This document shows positions 38,711 to 49,722 of a DNA stretch of 64,000 nt, piece by piece. The notes below the pieces were generated by a model. The model was not told the origin of the DNA. It saw only the letters and a list, made by a program, of their open reading frames with translations, and ran no database searches. Each line of letters opens with the position of its first letter. Position 1 is the stretch's first letter. The translations under genes were made by a program, and so were the position numbers. This stretch comes from Notolepis coatsorum (lineage: Eukaryota; Chordata; Actinopteri; Aulopiformes; Paralepididae), in assembly GCA_963971535.1 (NCBI GenBank), contig OZ020594.1, positions 118,517,127 through 118,581,126 of the forward strand, written 5' to 3'.

Positions 38711-41053
38711 AATAGAAAAAAAATAGTTTTACTACAATGAAATGGCTTCTATGGGGAGTAACACATGAATACAATTGGGCTCATTGGATCCACAAGAGTG
38801 TCAGATTTCCAGTCGTACCCCTGCTATGCAATTCCCAGATTGTATGCAGAAATGATCAAATACACCATTTTTTGAATAGGTGAAAATAACCCATCTTTAT
38901 TTAGCATGCAAAAAAACTGCACGGTTCTTGCCTCAAACTGCATGTGTTTAGCATAAAGTGGGCATGTCTGTAAAGGGGAGACTCGTGGCTACCCATAGAA
39001 GCCATTTTCATTCAGACATCCTGGGGTCAGAGGTCATGGAACCCCTTTGGAATATGTTTCCCCCCAAAAAACAAAACTTTGCCCAACTTTGGAGCCTTAT
39101 TTAGTCTGTAGTTTAATATACCAGTATCTTCACTAGACAGTCTCACCTGCAGGTCTCGAGGGGTTAACACAGGAGACTGATATTAAAGGAATGTTATTGT
39201 ACTGTATTTCTCACAGGGTGAGGTGAGGAAAAAACAAGCAACATGCTATAAGCAATGGATTCAGTGCAAATGTGCCAAGTGAACCTAAATAATCCCAAGT
39301 TTGCCGTTTGGACACATTACTACCCATGTCTTTATGAATGTGAATGTATATTTTGTATGAATATGCCTTTTTCCGTTAGCATTTGATTGTGGTCATTTGC
39401 CGAGGCCTGCTGTGCCTTGTAATCGACCTTGGCATTTATGAGCTCTTCCGGTACTTCAGGCCTGTAGACCTCCTTCACTTCATGGCCATGTTGGTGGACC
39501 TTGGTGCCTGGCTGGTGGAATTGGCCGTTTGCTCAAATGTTAAAACGTTTCTATAAAAAAATAAATGCCACTTCAAGAAGCAAAATAACAACAGGCTGAA
39601 TACACCATCAGAATTTCAAACTCCTGATTACCCGATTCCCGCTGCCTTGGTTGTTGTGTTTTGAAATAGTATATGGAAGTGAATTAGTCACCTGCTCATT
39701 GAAATGCATTCATCTATCTTTTATCTTTTATCTTAAAAACATAACGATGGCTGTGAAGTGAAGAGGTTGAATGGCTTCATGCAATTTGTATTCTGTTGAA
39801 ATCCGGTCCACTCGTTAGAACAGCTTGAAGGAGGTAAAGTCCAAACGGAACAGGACCGTTGCAATACACACCTCTGAAAGGGACGCCTCCCAAGGCAGTA
39901 TTTCTCTTATATAGGTCAATGTACACCTATATAATAGGTATAGGTACTGTACACCTGGACCCATATTCACAAGGCTTCCCAGAGTAGCAGTGCTGATCTG
40001 AGGTCTGTGACAAGGAGCCCTCGTCTTTAATAACCTTATTCAATCTCAACCGATCAGTGCTCCTGCTTCCGAGAGGCTTTATGCAAAATACGGTCCCATC
40101 TAAGTTACATTATTAATGTCGTAGAGAATATTTATGTATGTAAACTATCCAGAATGCTGTCAGTTCTTGTCCTTGTTTCAATAAAAGGCCAGTGAAGGAT
40201 ATTATGTATAGATTATGCTGTTATGTCTTACTGCAATAGCTTAGTCGCCAAACATCCCTTTCTGTTTAATTGCACTATGCCCACTACAGTTACGAGATGC
40301 AATCAAGCAATATTTTTTTAAGAGCACATGTTTGTTTTGTTCCCATTTTAATTGTAACAAACTGAATAAACTTGTAAAAGAAATACACGTACAAAGACTT
40401 CCTTTCATCTGTATCTGCCGCAAACGCTACTGCTGCACACTATTCCAGCTAAATAACATTTCAATCAATACATACTGTTGTGGAATATTTTAAAAAGGAG
40501 CCTAACAGTGAAACTAGAAATTCAGATGAGTCAAGTATCAAAAGAACAGAGTTTATTTTCTGTGGCCACAGAAAAGTATCCTCAGTTTTCAATCAGAGCC
40601 AAGTGAAACACGAGCATCTGACCACAAAGTGAGAAAGAACTCTGGTCAGACTTACCATTAAATACACCAGCTGGGAATGACTAATAAAAACAAAGATGAA
40701 AAAATTTAAACAAATATGGGTTTAGGGGTTTTGTCATGTCTCACACAAGATTGATATGAAAATGAAAACGAAAAAACAACAAGATGTGATTTTCTTGGAC
40801 ATGTCATATCTAAGTCAAGCTGTCCTGGGCATCGGCCGTTGTTTTAAGACCTAGTGGAGAAATATGTATTTAAACGGCTATGAACATTCCCAGTAAGCTG
40901 TACAAATGATGTAATAGAATGAAACATCATATTTTCTATAACAATACACAGTTAGGTAATGTAAGATTATAAAATACAAGTTCTAAGGCTTGTAGAATAG
41001 TTACGCATTTGGACTCCAATTGTACCTTTGGCAAAAAGGAGTACATTCACACA
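38711..41053. other. Intergenic stretch without confirmed gene
   Basis: Mostly AT-rich unique-looking DNA. Possible poly(A) signals occur near 40178 (CAATAAAAGG) and 40363 (TGAATAAAC). A more balanced island at about 39375-39555 is open on both strands; on the minus strand it would read HGHEVKEVYRPEVPEELINA then KVDYKAQQASANDHNQM. No splice sites support it clearly, so it is not called as an exon. Confidence 0.45.
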
Positions 41054-41391
41054 CAAACCTGCATGGTGTGCGCGCTACACATCTATCTGGGCTCAAACCT
41101 GCATGGTGTGCGCGCTACACAGCTGTATCTGGGCTCAAACCTGCATGGTGTGCGCGCTACACATCTATCTGGGCACAAACCTGCATGGTGTACGCGCTAC
41201 ACATCTATCTGGGCACAAACCTGCATGGTGTGCGCGCTACACATCTATCTGGGCACAAACCTGCATGGTGTGCGCGCTACACATCTATCTGGGCACAAAC
41301 CTGCATGGTGTGCGCGCTACACAGCTGTATCTGGGCTCACACAAACCTGCATGGTGTGCGCGCTACACAGCTGTATCTGGGCTCACACAAA
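41054..41391. repeat. 40-bp tandem repeat, about eight copies
   Basis: Unit AAACCTGCATGGTGTGCGCG then CTACACATCTATCTGGGCAC, about 40 bp, with a 42-bp variant in which ACAGCTGTATCT replaces ACATCTATCT. Copies are nearly identical. All three forward frames are open through it as an artefact of low divergence and no stop codons in the unit. Confidence 0.95.
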
Positions 41392-41696
41392 GAAGATAGA
41401 ATCAAAAGAAGAAAACAACATTGTGCAGTAACAGGTAGCAGGTAACATGGAGTGACAAAAATTTTCTCGGTATCTGTACATAGTTATTTACAGAGCATGT
41501 GGGACATGCTAGTTAGCTTTGGTAGTGCAATACACTGTTCCTGTTATTCTAATTTAAAGTGTCCTTTCCTTTGGCCATAAGTGTGCGTGTGTGCGACATG
41601 AGTGTGTGCCCGCTCATGTTAAAGTGTTAAGTGGCTGCTCGTGTGTGAGCGTGCACAGTGTGCGTGTCGTGTGTGTGTTCATGTGTGCTCGTTCAA
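41392..41696. other. Spacer with GTGTGTGCG-rich patch
   Basis: 41580-41690 is a degenerate GTGTGCG/GTGTGTG tract, possibly the remaining part of the 3' UTR of the LINE at 43125. No gene seen. Confidence 0.4.
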
Positions 41697-43090
41697 GTTC
41701 AAGTTCTCAAGTTCTTTAATAGTTGTCATACAGAAGTACAGAATACTTTCATACAAAATGCTTCTTACTGTTACGCTCCAGAGACTGTGCTAGACAAGAT
41801 AGTATCAAATAACATAATAACATAATATAGCATGAATTTAGAAGAAGAAAATGAGGTCACAGTGTTCGGTATAGACATATGTACAATGTTCTGAGTTACC
41901 ATATAATATACAATACACAATACTATGCAGTGTACTAATGTACAGTACTATCTAGTGCAAAGCAGAAATGGGATGAGGTACAATTTTAGGTACAATTTAC
42001 AGTAAGGTGTACGAGTTGTAGTGCAATCCTTCATCCATAAATATAAAGTGTGGGGAGTGGGTGCTACAGTGTGTTTGTTTAAAGTGGGTGTGTGCTATAA
42101 AGTGTGTGGAGTGGGTGCTACAGTGTGTTTGTTTAAAGTGGGTGTGTGCGTGTGGATGTGTGTGCTATGTGCGTTTGGTGGTTGTTGTTGTGTAGTGTTC
42201 ATTCATTGTTCGTTTAGCAGCCTGATGGCCTGGGGATAGAAGCTACTTCTGAGTCTTTCTGTGCTCGCCTTGAGACTCCTGTATCGCTTGCCTGACCGCA
42301 GCAGTTCGAAGAGGCAGTTGTTCGGGTGACTGGAGTCTTTAATGATTCTCTTAGCCTTGCCCTTGCAACGCTTGTAGTAAATGTTCTGGAGGGTGGGGAG
42401 CCCCCCTCCAATTGTGCGTTCGGCTGAACGTGTCACTCTTTGTAGTCTGCTTTGGTCTTTTGCAGTGCTATTCCCAAACCAGGAGGTGATGTTGCCGGTC
42501 AAGATGCTCTCTATTGTACATGAGTAGAAGTTCTTAAGGATCTTCTGGCTGACTTGGAACTTCCTTAGGCGCCTGAGGAAGTAGAGGCGTTGTCGTGCCT
42601 TCTTCACCACACTGTTAATGTGTGTGGTCCATGTCAAGTCCTCGGATATGTGGACTCCGAGGTACTTGAAACTGTTCACTCTCTCAACCGGTGCCCCGTC
42701 GATGCTGAGGGGGCTGTAGTCCTTGACCCCCGACCTCCTGAAGTCCACAATCATCTCCTTTGTTTTGCTGACGTTCAGGGAGAGGCTGTTTTCCTGGCAC
42801 CATCCCGCCAGGACCTTGACCTCTTCCAGGTAGGCCCTCTCGTCGTTGGCAGAGATCAGGCCCACCACCACTGTGTCGTCAGCAAATTTGACGATTGTAT
42901 TGCTACTCCGCTGAGCCACACAGTCGTGTGTGTACAGGGAGTAGAGGAGGGGACTCAGAACACAGCCCTGGGGGGCCCCTATGTTGAGGGTGATGGATGA
43001 GGAGGTGCAGTTGCCTGCTCTCACCACCTGGGGTCTGCCAGTCAGGAAGTCCAAGACCCACTGGCAGAGGTCATAGCCCAAGCCCAGGTC
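41697..43090 (-). mobile_element. L2-like LINE, 5'-truncated, RT C-terminal half intact
   Basis: The minus strand reads [20 protein letters not shown], then [20 protein letters not shown], then [12 protein letters not shown] (catalytic FADD), [20 protein letters not shown] and the typical C-terminus IRLLNEQ. The 3' UTR (41697-42200) has a repeated AAAGTGGGTGTGTG unit and ends in iterated CTTGAACTTGAA. Its 3' 940 bp are nearly identical to 58205-59148. The open frame suggests a young copy. Confidence 0.9.
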
Positions 43091-43124
43091 CCAGTAGGTT
43101 GTGTGTGGACAGTTCAATGTTCTG

Positions 43125-43678
43125 AGCACTCAATGTTCATTGTTCATGGCTCTGATGGCCTGGGGGAAGAAGCTGAGCCTAAGCCGCTCTGTCCTAGTAG
43201 CTGGGGTTCGCAGGCGTCTGCCTGACCTCAGCAGCTGAAACAGGCTGTTATTGGGGTGGTGAGGGTCTTTCATTATCCTGCAGGCTCTGGATTTGCACCT
43301 CTTGTTGTATAGAACCTGCAGGGGGGGTAGTGCAATACCCGTGGTACGCTCGGCTGAGCGCACCACTCTCTGTAGGGCCTTCTTGTCCTGTGCCGTGCTG
43401 TTTCCATACCAGGCAGTGATGTTTCCGGTCAGGATGCTCTCTACAGCTCCTGAGTAGAAGGACTGGAGTATCTTCCCCGATACTCTGAACTTCCTTAACT
43501 GTCTCAGGTGGTAGAGACGCTGTTTCGCCTTCTTTACTACTGTTTCTATGTGTGTTGACCATGTCAGGTCCTCTGAGATGTGGACCCCCAGGTACTTGAA
43601 GCTGCTCACCCTGTCCACGGTAGCCCCGTTTATCATCAGTGGTGTGTGCGTCTCCTGCTGTCCTCTCCTATAATCCAC
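43125..43678 (-). mobile_element. Second L2-like LINE fragment (related family)
   Basis: The minus strand reads [60 protein letters not shown] and FFPQAIRAMNNEH. It is a paralogue of the neighbouring LINE, with about 60% protein identity over the shared part by eye. Its own 3' UTR is missing where the neighbour begins, and its 5' end is cut at about 43680 where a hAT-like repeat starts. Confidence 0.85.
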
Positions 43679-44095
43679 GATCAGAGTCGAGTCCCCATTA
43701 CCCGAGTCCGAGTCCGAGTCATCAAGGTTGAGTCCACTCCACTCTGGCAGTCAAAGAGCTGACCTACAAATAAAAAAGGTCTACATTAAACATAAATGAC
43801 ACAGCGGTCACCATTTCAAAGGGAATTTATTTACTTTGTGACACAATAGCCAAACAAATGCACTAGCCATCAATATCTTATGCCAAATGATTAGGGCCTA
43901 TTACAAAAAATATAATAAATAAATAAATAAATAAAACGTATCAATTAACAAGTCTTGTGCACTTTCCCAGTCTGAATGCAGTCAATGCCCGAGTCCAAGT
44001 CCGAGTCATCAGTGCTCAAGTCCAAGTCGAGTCACGAGTCCTGAAAATCAGTCCAGGACTCTGACTCGAGTACTAGTACAACACTGCTGCGCATG
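43679..44095. mobile_element. hAT-like repeat with GAGTCCGAGTC iterations
   Basis: Iterated CGAGTCCGAGTC motifs near 43685-43735 and 43985-44045, and the right end CTCGAGTACTAGTACAACACTG, are typical of subterminal arrays of a fish hAT element. The left terminus was lost at the LINE boundary. A short (AATA)n tract lies near 43915. No transposase. Confidence 0.5.
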
Positions 44096-44756
44096 TACTT
44101 CAACTGTGGAATCAGTGTCTGACAGCAGTGCGCACTTGAGCCTTATCCACTGGGACGTCTGTGTTTTTAAACCATAACGACACACCTGATAATTCACCAC
44201 ATACAATTCTACTTCTACAGCGTGACTGGTGTCTTAAATCATATTAGTATTTCACTTCTAAAGCAAGTTAAAAACAAGACTAGCCTTGCTTAGTAAAGAG
44301 AGAAAGAGTGTATGTGTTAATGCCTCCCGTTCACAATCATTTAATTAACCCTGGGTCCACTTAAGATCGGTTAGCTCCACATCAGATATCAGAATTAATA
44401 GAGTTCTTCAGCCTGCCACCATCTGACCAAATGGCACGCAAATGGGTGCGACTTATGTGGATAGATTCGAGGGGAAAAAACAATTGTGTTTTCGAGAGTT
44501 ACGGTTTAAAGGTTACAGGCTGAAACGTCATTATTATAGCGCCAGCATCTGACCAAAAGGCCCCAAATTCAACACTGCAGTCCCCTGGGTCCTCATCAAT
44601 GAGCGTGAGAATGTTCCAGCATGTCGTCCTTGTGTGTGTGTGTGAGAGAGAGAATGGGAGGCATGTTAACCCATTGAAACCGGGAAACACATTTGTGTGT
44701 ATATGCAGGCTATAAAATGCATTATTAGCAGGCGTTTTAGGTCTAAATGGGTTAAG
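44096..44756. other. Stretch without recognised gene
   Basis: Only a short GT/GA microsatellite near 44632-44652 was noted. Two near-copies of CCAGCATCTGACCAAA / CCACCATCTGACCAAA (about 44415-44435 and 44540-44560) hint at an old duplication. Confidence 0.45.
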
Positions 44757-44930
44757 ATAAGATAAGATAAGATATTCCTTTATTGATCCCCTTGGGGAAA
44801 TTCAGGCATCATAACGGCATGGGGGAGGGGAGGTACAGGTATGGGCATGGTAATAGTAGAAAGACATCAATACAGGCAATACAAATTATAGTACAGTAGA
44901 AAAGTTCAAATAGGCAATGTAAATAATAGG
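44757..44930 (-). repeat. LINE 3'-tail fragment (GATATTCCTTTATTGATCCCC)
   Basis: A (GATAA)n start followed by the TTCCTTTATTGATCCCC tail, complementary to 11870-12000. No coding part. Confidence 0.6.
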
Positions 44931-44937
44931 GGTGGAA

Positions 44938-45225
44938 CGGTTCACAAAATCTACGGTTCGGTTCGTATCACGGTTTTAGGTTTACGGTGTTCGGTTCGGT
45001 ATATGTTGTTTTCTTATTTAAAAAAAAATTAACACTCCAAAAATACCATAAATCAACATAAGATATATAGCCTAAAAATAATCCTACTTTTCAGTTACTC
45101 TCAAGGACGTAGTCATGCAAAAACTGAAAGAATGAGGCCATTTGACATCAGGCACATTATTTTGACAGTGACGGTTAAGTGGTCCGCATACGGCGAGCGA
45201 CCGTTTTTTCACTGAAGACGCTGTT
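44938..45225. repeat. hAT-like fragment (GGGGTGGAACGGTTC end)
   Basis: TAGGGGTGGAACGGTTCACA followed by repeated CGGTTCGGT motifs is the end of a known type of fish hAT repeat. The other end was not found, so it is truncated or interrupted by the repeat that follows. Confidence 0.5.
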
Positions 45226-45808
45226 CTGTTCTCAACCATCATTTTCTTTGGACAATAAACCTTATAAACCACATCAGCTGCAGCCTGGACATTAAACTCT
45301 GTCAACATCCACAACTTCTTTTGTTACCAGAGTATAAAAACATCTAGTAGGTAGGTGCATCGTGGCGCATTGTTAATTTATTAGTTAATGACAAGCGGCC
45401 ACTATAGCTTCTCCAACTAACGTTATTTATTTAAATTGTTCCTGTTAATAATAATGAACATAAGTAGCATGGTAATAATACATAAGTTATTGATCAATGA
45501 ATGTATTGATAAATTAATGGTGTACAAATGATACACCAGTAGAACTTCTGTACTACTTCTACTGTAGAAGTCATGTTATTTCCTCATTGTCCCTGCTGTG
45601 TCGCCTGCCGTCGCCTCAAAAAATAGGATCGAGGCGATTTTTTGCCAGGCGACAGAAATTGCTGCGCGACCGTCGCTTCAAAATCTCCTGCCGCGTGGGT
45701 GGTCTCATTCATAACAATGGAGGTGATAGAATTCTGTTGGTCGCCTCGCTTAAAAAATCGGTCGCCTGGCAAAAATCGCCCGCCGTGTGCGCACCACTTT
45801 AGAGCTAG
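45226..45808. repeat. Dispersed repeat, copy 1 (pair with 55520)
   Basis: It starts CTGTTCTGTTCTCAACCAT and ends with GTCGCCTGGCAAAAATCGCC CGCCGTGTGCG. The same 530-580 bp occurs at 55520-56046 with roughly 90% identity, including CGCTTAAAAAATCG and AACATCTAGTAGG. The CAGGCGAC/GTCGCCTG repeats at the right end look like a DNA-transposon terminus (PIF/Harbinger-like is a guess). Confidence 0.65.
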
Positions 45809-46789
45809 GAGAGATTTTGGTACAGCAAGAGGGGAGGCATTGCCGAGTTAAACATGCTTCTCATTTATTTGGTAAAAAAAAAGTTTACCTTTTTTAATAA
45901 TGTTTGGCACACAAAGACCGAACTGACTGAAAAATATAGGCAACATTTGTCAAAGTATTAACTAAGTTAATATTAATACTAATACTATTAACAAAGTATA
46001 AACTAAGTATTAACTTAAGACGCTGCCCGGTCCGATTGGCGCCACCAGTCTGCTCCTGCAGACCAGATGCTCCGCTGTGGTGGATCCGAGTGTCTCCCTC
46101 CGCTCCGTAGTGCTGCACGCCGACAGCCACTGAAGACACGCTGGTCCCCTCTGTACAACAGGCTACTGCTAGTGGCTACTACATAGGACTGGTTGTGTCC
46201 TTTTACAGAGTCCCTTCGGCACAGACCCTATCTAAATGTCCTCTGGTCTGTGCTATATATCGTCTGATATGTCCAGTATAGAGCAGCTATCAACGCATGA
46301 GCATCGGGCTACGTTAGGTATTAGCTCCGAGCTAGCTAGCTTCGGCTAACTGCTAACGATAAATGGGGAATACTATAGTCCGCTGTAATGTGCTAATCCC
46401 AGACGTTTACTAAACATCGAATTAGCTGGTTACTAAAACTCACTCTCTCTTGGTGGAATAATGTCCGCTTGGTAAGCAACTTTACATCCTTGGTCACCGT
46501 CAAACTATAACGTTACGGGACTCTAACGCTGGATGCATTTCTCCCGTCTCGTTCTCTACAAGTCTGGGCAAGTTCAACGTCAGTTCAAGTGTCCTAGAGG
46601 AAGTGACGCACTTGCGCTAAACACTACCACCTCTGGCCCACTAGATTGAAGCACTGTCATATAACCTGAGATGCCAGCAGTAGGCAGACAGTGTAACATT
46701 ATGTGGTAAATAATAACTTAGCTCCCACATATTAAACAGGTAGGTGAACTTAAAGGGGGGTAATCTTAGGTCTATTTTTACCTAATTCC
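45809..46789. other. GC-richer stretch, possible promoter, unproven
   Basis: 46020-46600 is richer in CpG than its surroundings. An ATG at 46462 followed by GTCCGCTTGGTAAGC could be a first coding exon with a donor, but no exon here joins in phase to the exon at 47578. A minus-strand frame from 46137 (MSSVAVGVQHYGAEGDTRIH) is also open. Neither can be supported. Confidence 0.35.
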
Positions 46790-47050
46790 AGACCCTTCAG
46801 CACAAATATAATTAACTGAATATAAGCAGGAGCAAGTAGGCAGTGTGATCAAAGGTGCAGATGAGGGTCTGTGTGCCCCATCAGTTATATTATACATTAC
46901 AATAAATATGGTTACAAATAAACACTAGAACTAAATATATACTATGAGTAAGTTTATATTTAGATTGTAGTGTTTATTGTAACTATATTTATTGTAATAT
47001 GGTTGATGAGTTGCAAATCGCTTTTGATAAAGGCTATAGGAATGCAGTCC
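46790..47050. repeat. LINE tail (minus) and SINE tail remnants
   Basis: 46790-46935 (GATCAAAGGTGCAGATGAGGG) is complementary to the LINE tail near 11755-11800. 46985-47045 (GCTTTTGATAAAGGCTATAG, TGCAGTCCATTTACCATTT) is the 3' end of the tRNA SINE seen whole at 48526. Confidence 0.55.
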
Positions 47051-47199
47051 ATTTACCATTTCTTAGAAATAATATTAAATTGATTCCCTGGATAAATAAA
47101 GAGTTCCCAACCTAATTCCAGCTGAGTACTGAAACCCATAAAGAGAATGCAGGGTGTGTATCCATTGATATTGACAGAGAAGCATTCTGAAGGCAGGTG

Positions 47200-47370
47200 G
47201 GTGACCCTGAAGGGGGGGGGGGGGGTTAGTCTTAGACTAGTGTTTACTGCTGTCGGCTCACAGCAAGAAGGTCCTGGGTTCGATTCCCGCTTGGGGGCCA
47301 GGTTGTCAGGTGGGGGTATCTCCCGGGCCTTTCTGTGTGGAGTTTGCATGCAAGGGTTTCTCCCTTAAAA
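47200..47370 (+). repeat. tRNA-like SINE fragment
   Basis: GGTCCTGGGTTCGATTCCCG is a B-box-like segment, followed by GGCCTTTCTGTGTGGAGTTT typical of a fish SINE body. A run of 13 G precedes it. It lacks a tRNA cloverleaf and is not called as a tRNA gene. Confidence 0.55.
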
Positions 47371-47577
47371 AAAAACAATGTAAAAACATGCAGAACAGAT
47401 GGCTAACGCTGTTGCGTCCATGACGAAGACAGACATGAGCACTTGGATTGGTGTCCTATGTGTCGTCCATCTCGCATGTGTGTACGCTGCATGATGATGT
47501 AGCAATGTGCTACAAATAAAGACTTCTTCAAAGTCCAGTTTCATTCATCTCCACTATTCTTTTATTTAATTTTTCAG

Positions 47578-47645
47578 GTCGTTTGCCTCGTCTGTGAGAA
47601 TAAAGTTGAAATCATCAGTTTAGAGAATTGGAATAATAACATCAA
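47578..47645 (+). CDS. Second host gene, candidate exon a (ePHD-like end)
   Basis: Between TTTATTTAATTTTTCAG and GTGAGT. In the phase-consistent frame it reads VVCLVCENKVEIISLENWNN then NIK. With exon b it gives a hydrophobic-acidic segment running into LYCSKHRP, reminiscent of the end of an extended PHD finger (PHF11/PHF6/G2E3-like). The Cys/His-rich first half of such a finger is not in view, so the identification is weak. Confidence 0.55.
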
Positions 47646-47689
47646 GTGAGTAGGAGTACATTCCATCTTCGTACTGTAGTTTGTAATCT

Positions 47690-47900
47690 GTCCCTCGTAC
47701 ACTTTGTACATACATCTGATTAGCACTGCACTCAGTAGTACTAATTTGTATATTTTGTACACAGTTTAATCACCTGTACATTGTATATTACTATTGCTAT
47801 TTACTGTTAAATTTGCACTCTGGTTGGATGCCAAACTTCCTTTTGTTGTACTGTACTTGTGCTGTATAATGACAATATACAATACATATAATGTAATCTA
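47690..47900 (+). repeat. LINE 3'-tail in intron of second gene
   Basis: GTACATACATCTGATTAGCA, CAGTTTAATCACCTGTACAT and TTGCACTCTGGTTGGATGCC are shared with 61120-61250; the copy ends with TAATGACAATATACAATAC. It separates exons a and b. Confidence 0.6.
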
Positions 47901-47943
47901 ATATCAGTGCTTGATCACATTGTGGGTACTGTGTGTTCTTTAG

Positions 47944-47990
47944 GTTGTACTGTTCAAAACATCGGCCTTCATCCTGGAAAAAGGCCAATG
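47944..47990 (+). CDS. Second host gene, candidate exon b
   Basis: Between TTCTTTAG and GTAAGT. It completes a Lys codon and reads LYCSKHRPSSWKKAN plus one base. The CxxH could be the last zinc-ligand pair of a zinc finger. Phase agrees with exons a and c. Confidence 0.6.
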
Positions 47991-48111
47991 GTAAGTCTTG
48001 TTCTGAAGGCAGGGCTCTGCTTTGAGGTGCGACCATAGAGTTCTATACTAACTCTCACACTTCAGGCGCCACAGGTTATCTTATTAGAAATCTTGTGTTT
48101 GTGAATGGTAG

Positions 48112-48185
48112 GTCATGCTGCAGTGGCTGGACCATCCAACCACAGCAGTAATCCATACTCATCCAGTGGTTTCAAGCGCTCCAAG
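48112..48185 (+). CDS. Second host gene, candidate exon c
   Basis: Between GAATGGTAG and GTACAT. It completes a Gly codon and reads HAAVAGPSNHSSNPYSSSGF then KRSK. Ser-rich and basic, like a disordered linker. Phase agrees with exon b. Confidence 0.55.
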
Positions 48186-48296
48186 GTACATTTACTGCTA
48201 ACAATTGAAAGAGTAAAAGTGTCACTACACCTTGCCACGTCATTCCATGACAATTATGTTGAGATTTTAATCACTTTCATTTTTTTGTTGAAACAG

Positions 48297-48319
48297 AGAC
48301 ATTTGAGTCCCAGTGGCAA
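48297..48319 (+). CDS. Second host gene, candidate micro-exon d
   Basis: Between TTGTTGAAACAG and GTAAGT, 23 bases reading RHLSPSG plus two bases. The splice signals are good, but its length does not bring exon c into phase with exon e, so it may be skipped, mis-bounded or carry a small indel. Confidence 0.35.
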
Positions 48320-48525
48320 GTAAGTATCGTCTGACATCATTTGCATGCTGGAGTTTTACCTTTTCTGTAAGAATTGTTACATTTCACACTTTCATTTGTG
48401 ATGAGAAAACTCACTCTTGTTAATTGAATTTTTCGCTTGATCCTGAGTCTTTACTCATAATTGGCCATGAGTGGACTCGGAGTGTAGCTATGCCTGTTAT
48501 CTGCTGTTACACAGCCTGTGGGGCG

Positions 48526-48797
48526 ACAGTGGCTCAGGAGGTAGAGCAGTCTGGTAATTCCGGAGGTTCCCGGTTCGATTCCCGCTCCTCCCAGGCAGCG
48601 TGTCGATGTGTCCTTGAGCAAGACACTTGACCCCTAATTGCTCCCGATGAGCAGGTTGGCACCTTGCATGGTCGCCTCTGCCATCGGTCTGTGAATGTGT
48701 GAGTGAATGGGTAAAATGTGAGGAACAAATTGTTTTATTTTGTAAAGCGCTTTGGATAAAAGTGCTATATAAATGCAGCCATTTACCATTTGTTGTC
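48526..48797 (+). mobile_element. tRNA-derived SINE (GGGGCGACAGTGGCTCAGG head)
   Basis: Head GGGGCGACAGTGGCTCAGGA (A-box-like) and CCCGGTTCGATTCCCGC (B box), body CCTTGAGCAAGACACTTGAC, and tail TTGTAAAGCGCTTTGGATAA ending TGCAGCCATTTACCATT. A classic vertebrate tRNA SINE layout. It ends about 15 bp before exon e. Confidence 0.85.
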
Positions 48798-48812
48798 GCT
48801 TCTCTATTACAG

Positions 48813-48872
48813 ACGGGAAGGGCCACCTTCCAAACAGAAGTTCAGCTCGAAAACGATTAGATTCAGACTCGG
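48813..48872 (+). CDS. Second host gene, candidate exon e
   Basis: Between TCTATTACAG and GTCAGC. In the frame that continues into exon f it reads DGKGHLPNRSSARKRLDSDS plus one base, a basic patch followed by an acidic one. Entry phase needs one base from upstream, which exon d as bounded does not give. Confidence 0.5.
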
Positions 48873-48988
48873 GTCAGCTCCTTTCTTCATCTTTGTTAAA
48901 TAAACTGAATGTAATTCAGTAAACAACATCCTTTGAAAATGTAGGGTAATACAACATCTTGATTTGTGCTATCCATGTTGTACCACAG

Positions 48989-49071
48989 CTCTCAACTCTG
49001 CCGACATGGAGATGTTTGCCCCTATAGAGTTTGACTCGGACGACAACATAAACTCACAATCCGAACAACGG
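48989..49071 (+). CDS. Second host gene, candidate exon f (acidic)
   Basis: Between TTGTACCACAG and GTAAGT. It reads LNSADMEMFAPIEFDSDDNI then NSQSEQR, strongly acidic, phase 0 at its end. It joins in phase to the exon at 57940, 8.9 kb away, across repeats. Confidence 0.6.
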
Positions 49072-49130
49072 GTAAGTATCGAGGTGGGGTCACGCCGATG
49101 GTCATTTTGTGTTTAGATGAGGGAGGCTTT

Positions 49131-49600
49131 GGCGGCTGAGTTGCGCAGTGGGCAAGGTGCTCGCCACTAACGCAGGAGATGCTGGTATCGAGCCCAGCTC
49201 TCGGCGTTGCTACCGGCTTGGCCGGCCGTCATACTAACACAATTGGCAGTGTTAGGGGGTGGGAAAGCCGGTGGGTGGGGATTGGACGTTGTGGACAGCG
49301 ACTCCTACAGGTCGGTTTGGTGACGCCGGTGCGACGGAAGCAGGAAGTAGTGGGGGCAGCGTGAGCCTCCCACACGTTACTCCTCGCCACTGAGTTCGAG
49401 CTGCTGCGGTGAAAAGATGCGACAGGCTGCCTCCTCGTGTACCGGAGGGGACACGTGATGCAAGGCTTCTATCCTCACTACAGCCGACCAGTGGGAGGCA
49501 TAGTCTAGCAACGTTCAAGACAGGGGAGGGAAGAATTGGAAATACGAAATTGGGATGGGAGAAAAATAGAAAATGGGGATAAAAAGTTGATTAAAAAAAA
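49131..49600 (+). mobile_element. tRNA-headed SINE, subfamily A, 16-bp duplication
   Basis: Flanked by AGATGAGGGAGGCTTT at 49115-49130 and 49601-49616. Head GGCGGCTGAGTTGCGCAGTG, B-box-like GTATCGAGCCC, then the shared body and tail. Confidence 0.88.
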
Positions 49601-49722
49601 AGATGAGGGAGGCTTTAATGAGCACAATGGTTAGGGCTGCTCGGTTACCCATTGATCTGAGAGCATCATATGATGACGACTGAATTCTTTCAGCTTTCTT
49701 CTCAACCAAAGGCTGCCTTTCT

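Noticed and set aside
41009-41445. Three overlapping forward frames with CMVCALHIYLG repeats
   Set aside because: Artefact of a 40-bp tandem repeat without stops; no start or splice context.
42590-43000. Plus-strand 136-codon frame
   Set aside because: Antisense shadow of the LINE reverse transcriptase at 41697-43090.
46020-46480. Promoter and first exon of the second gene (ATG 46462 or minus-strand ATG 46137)
   Set aside because: The plus-strand candidate does not join in phase to 47578; the minus-strand frame has no donor or homologue that I recognise.
48526-48600. tRNA gene candidate (also heads at 6318, 36561, 47275, 55195)
   Set aside because: A/B-box-like segments are present but continue into SINE bodies, and no full cloverleaf with acceptor stem was seen.
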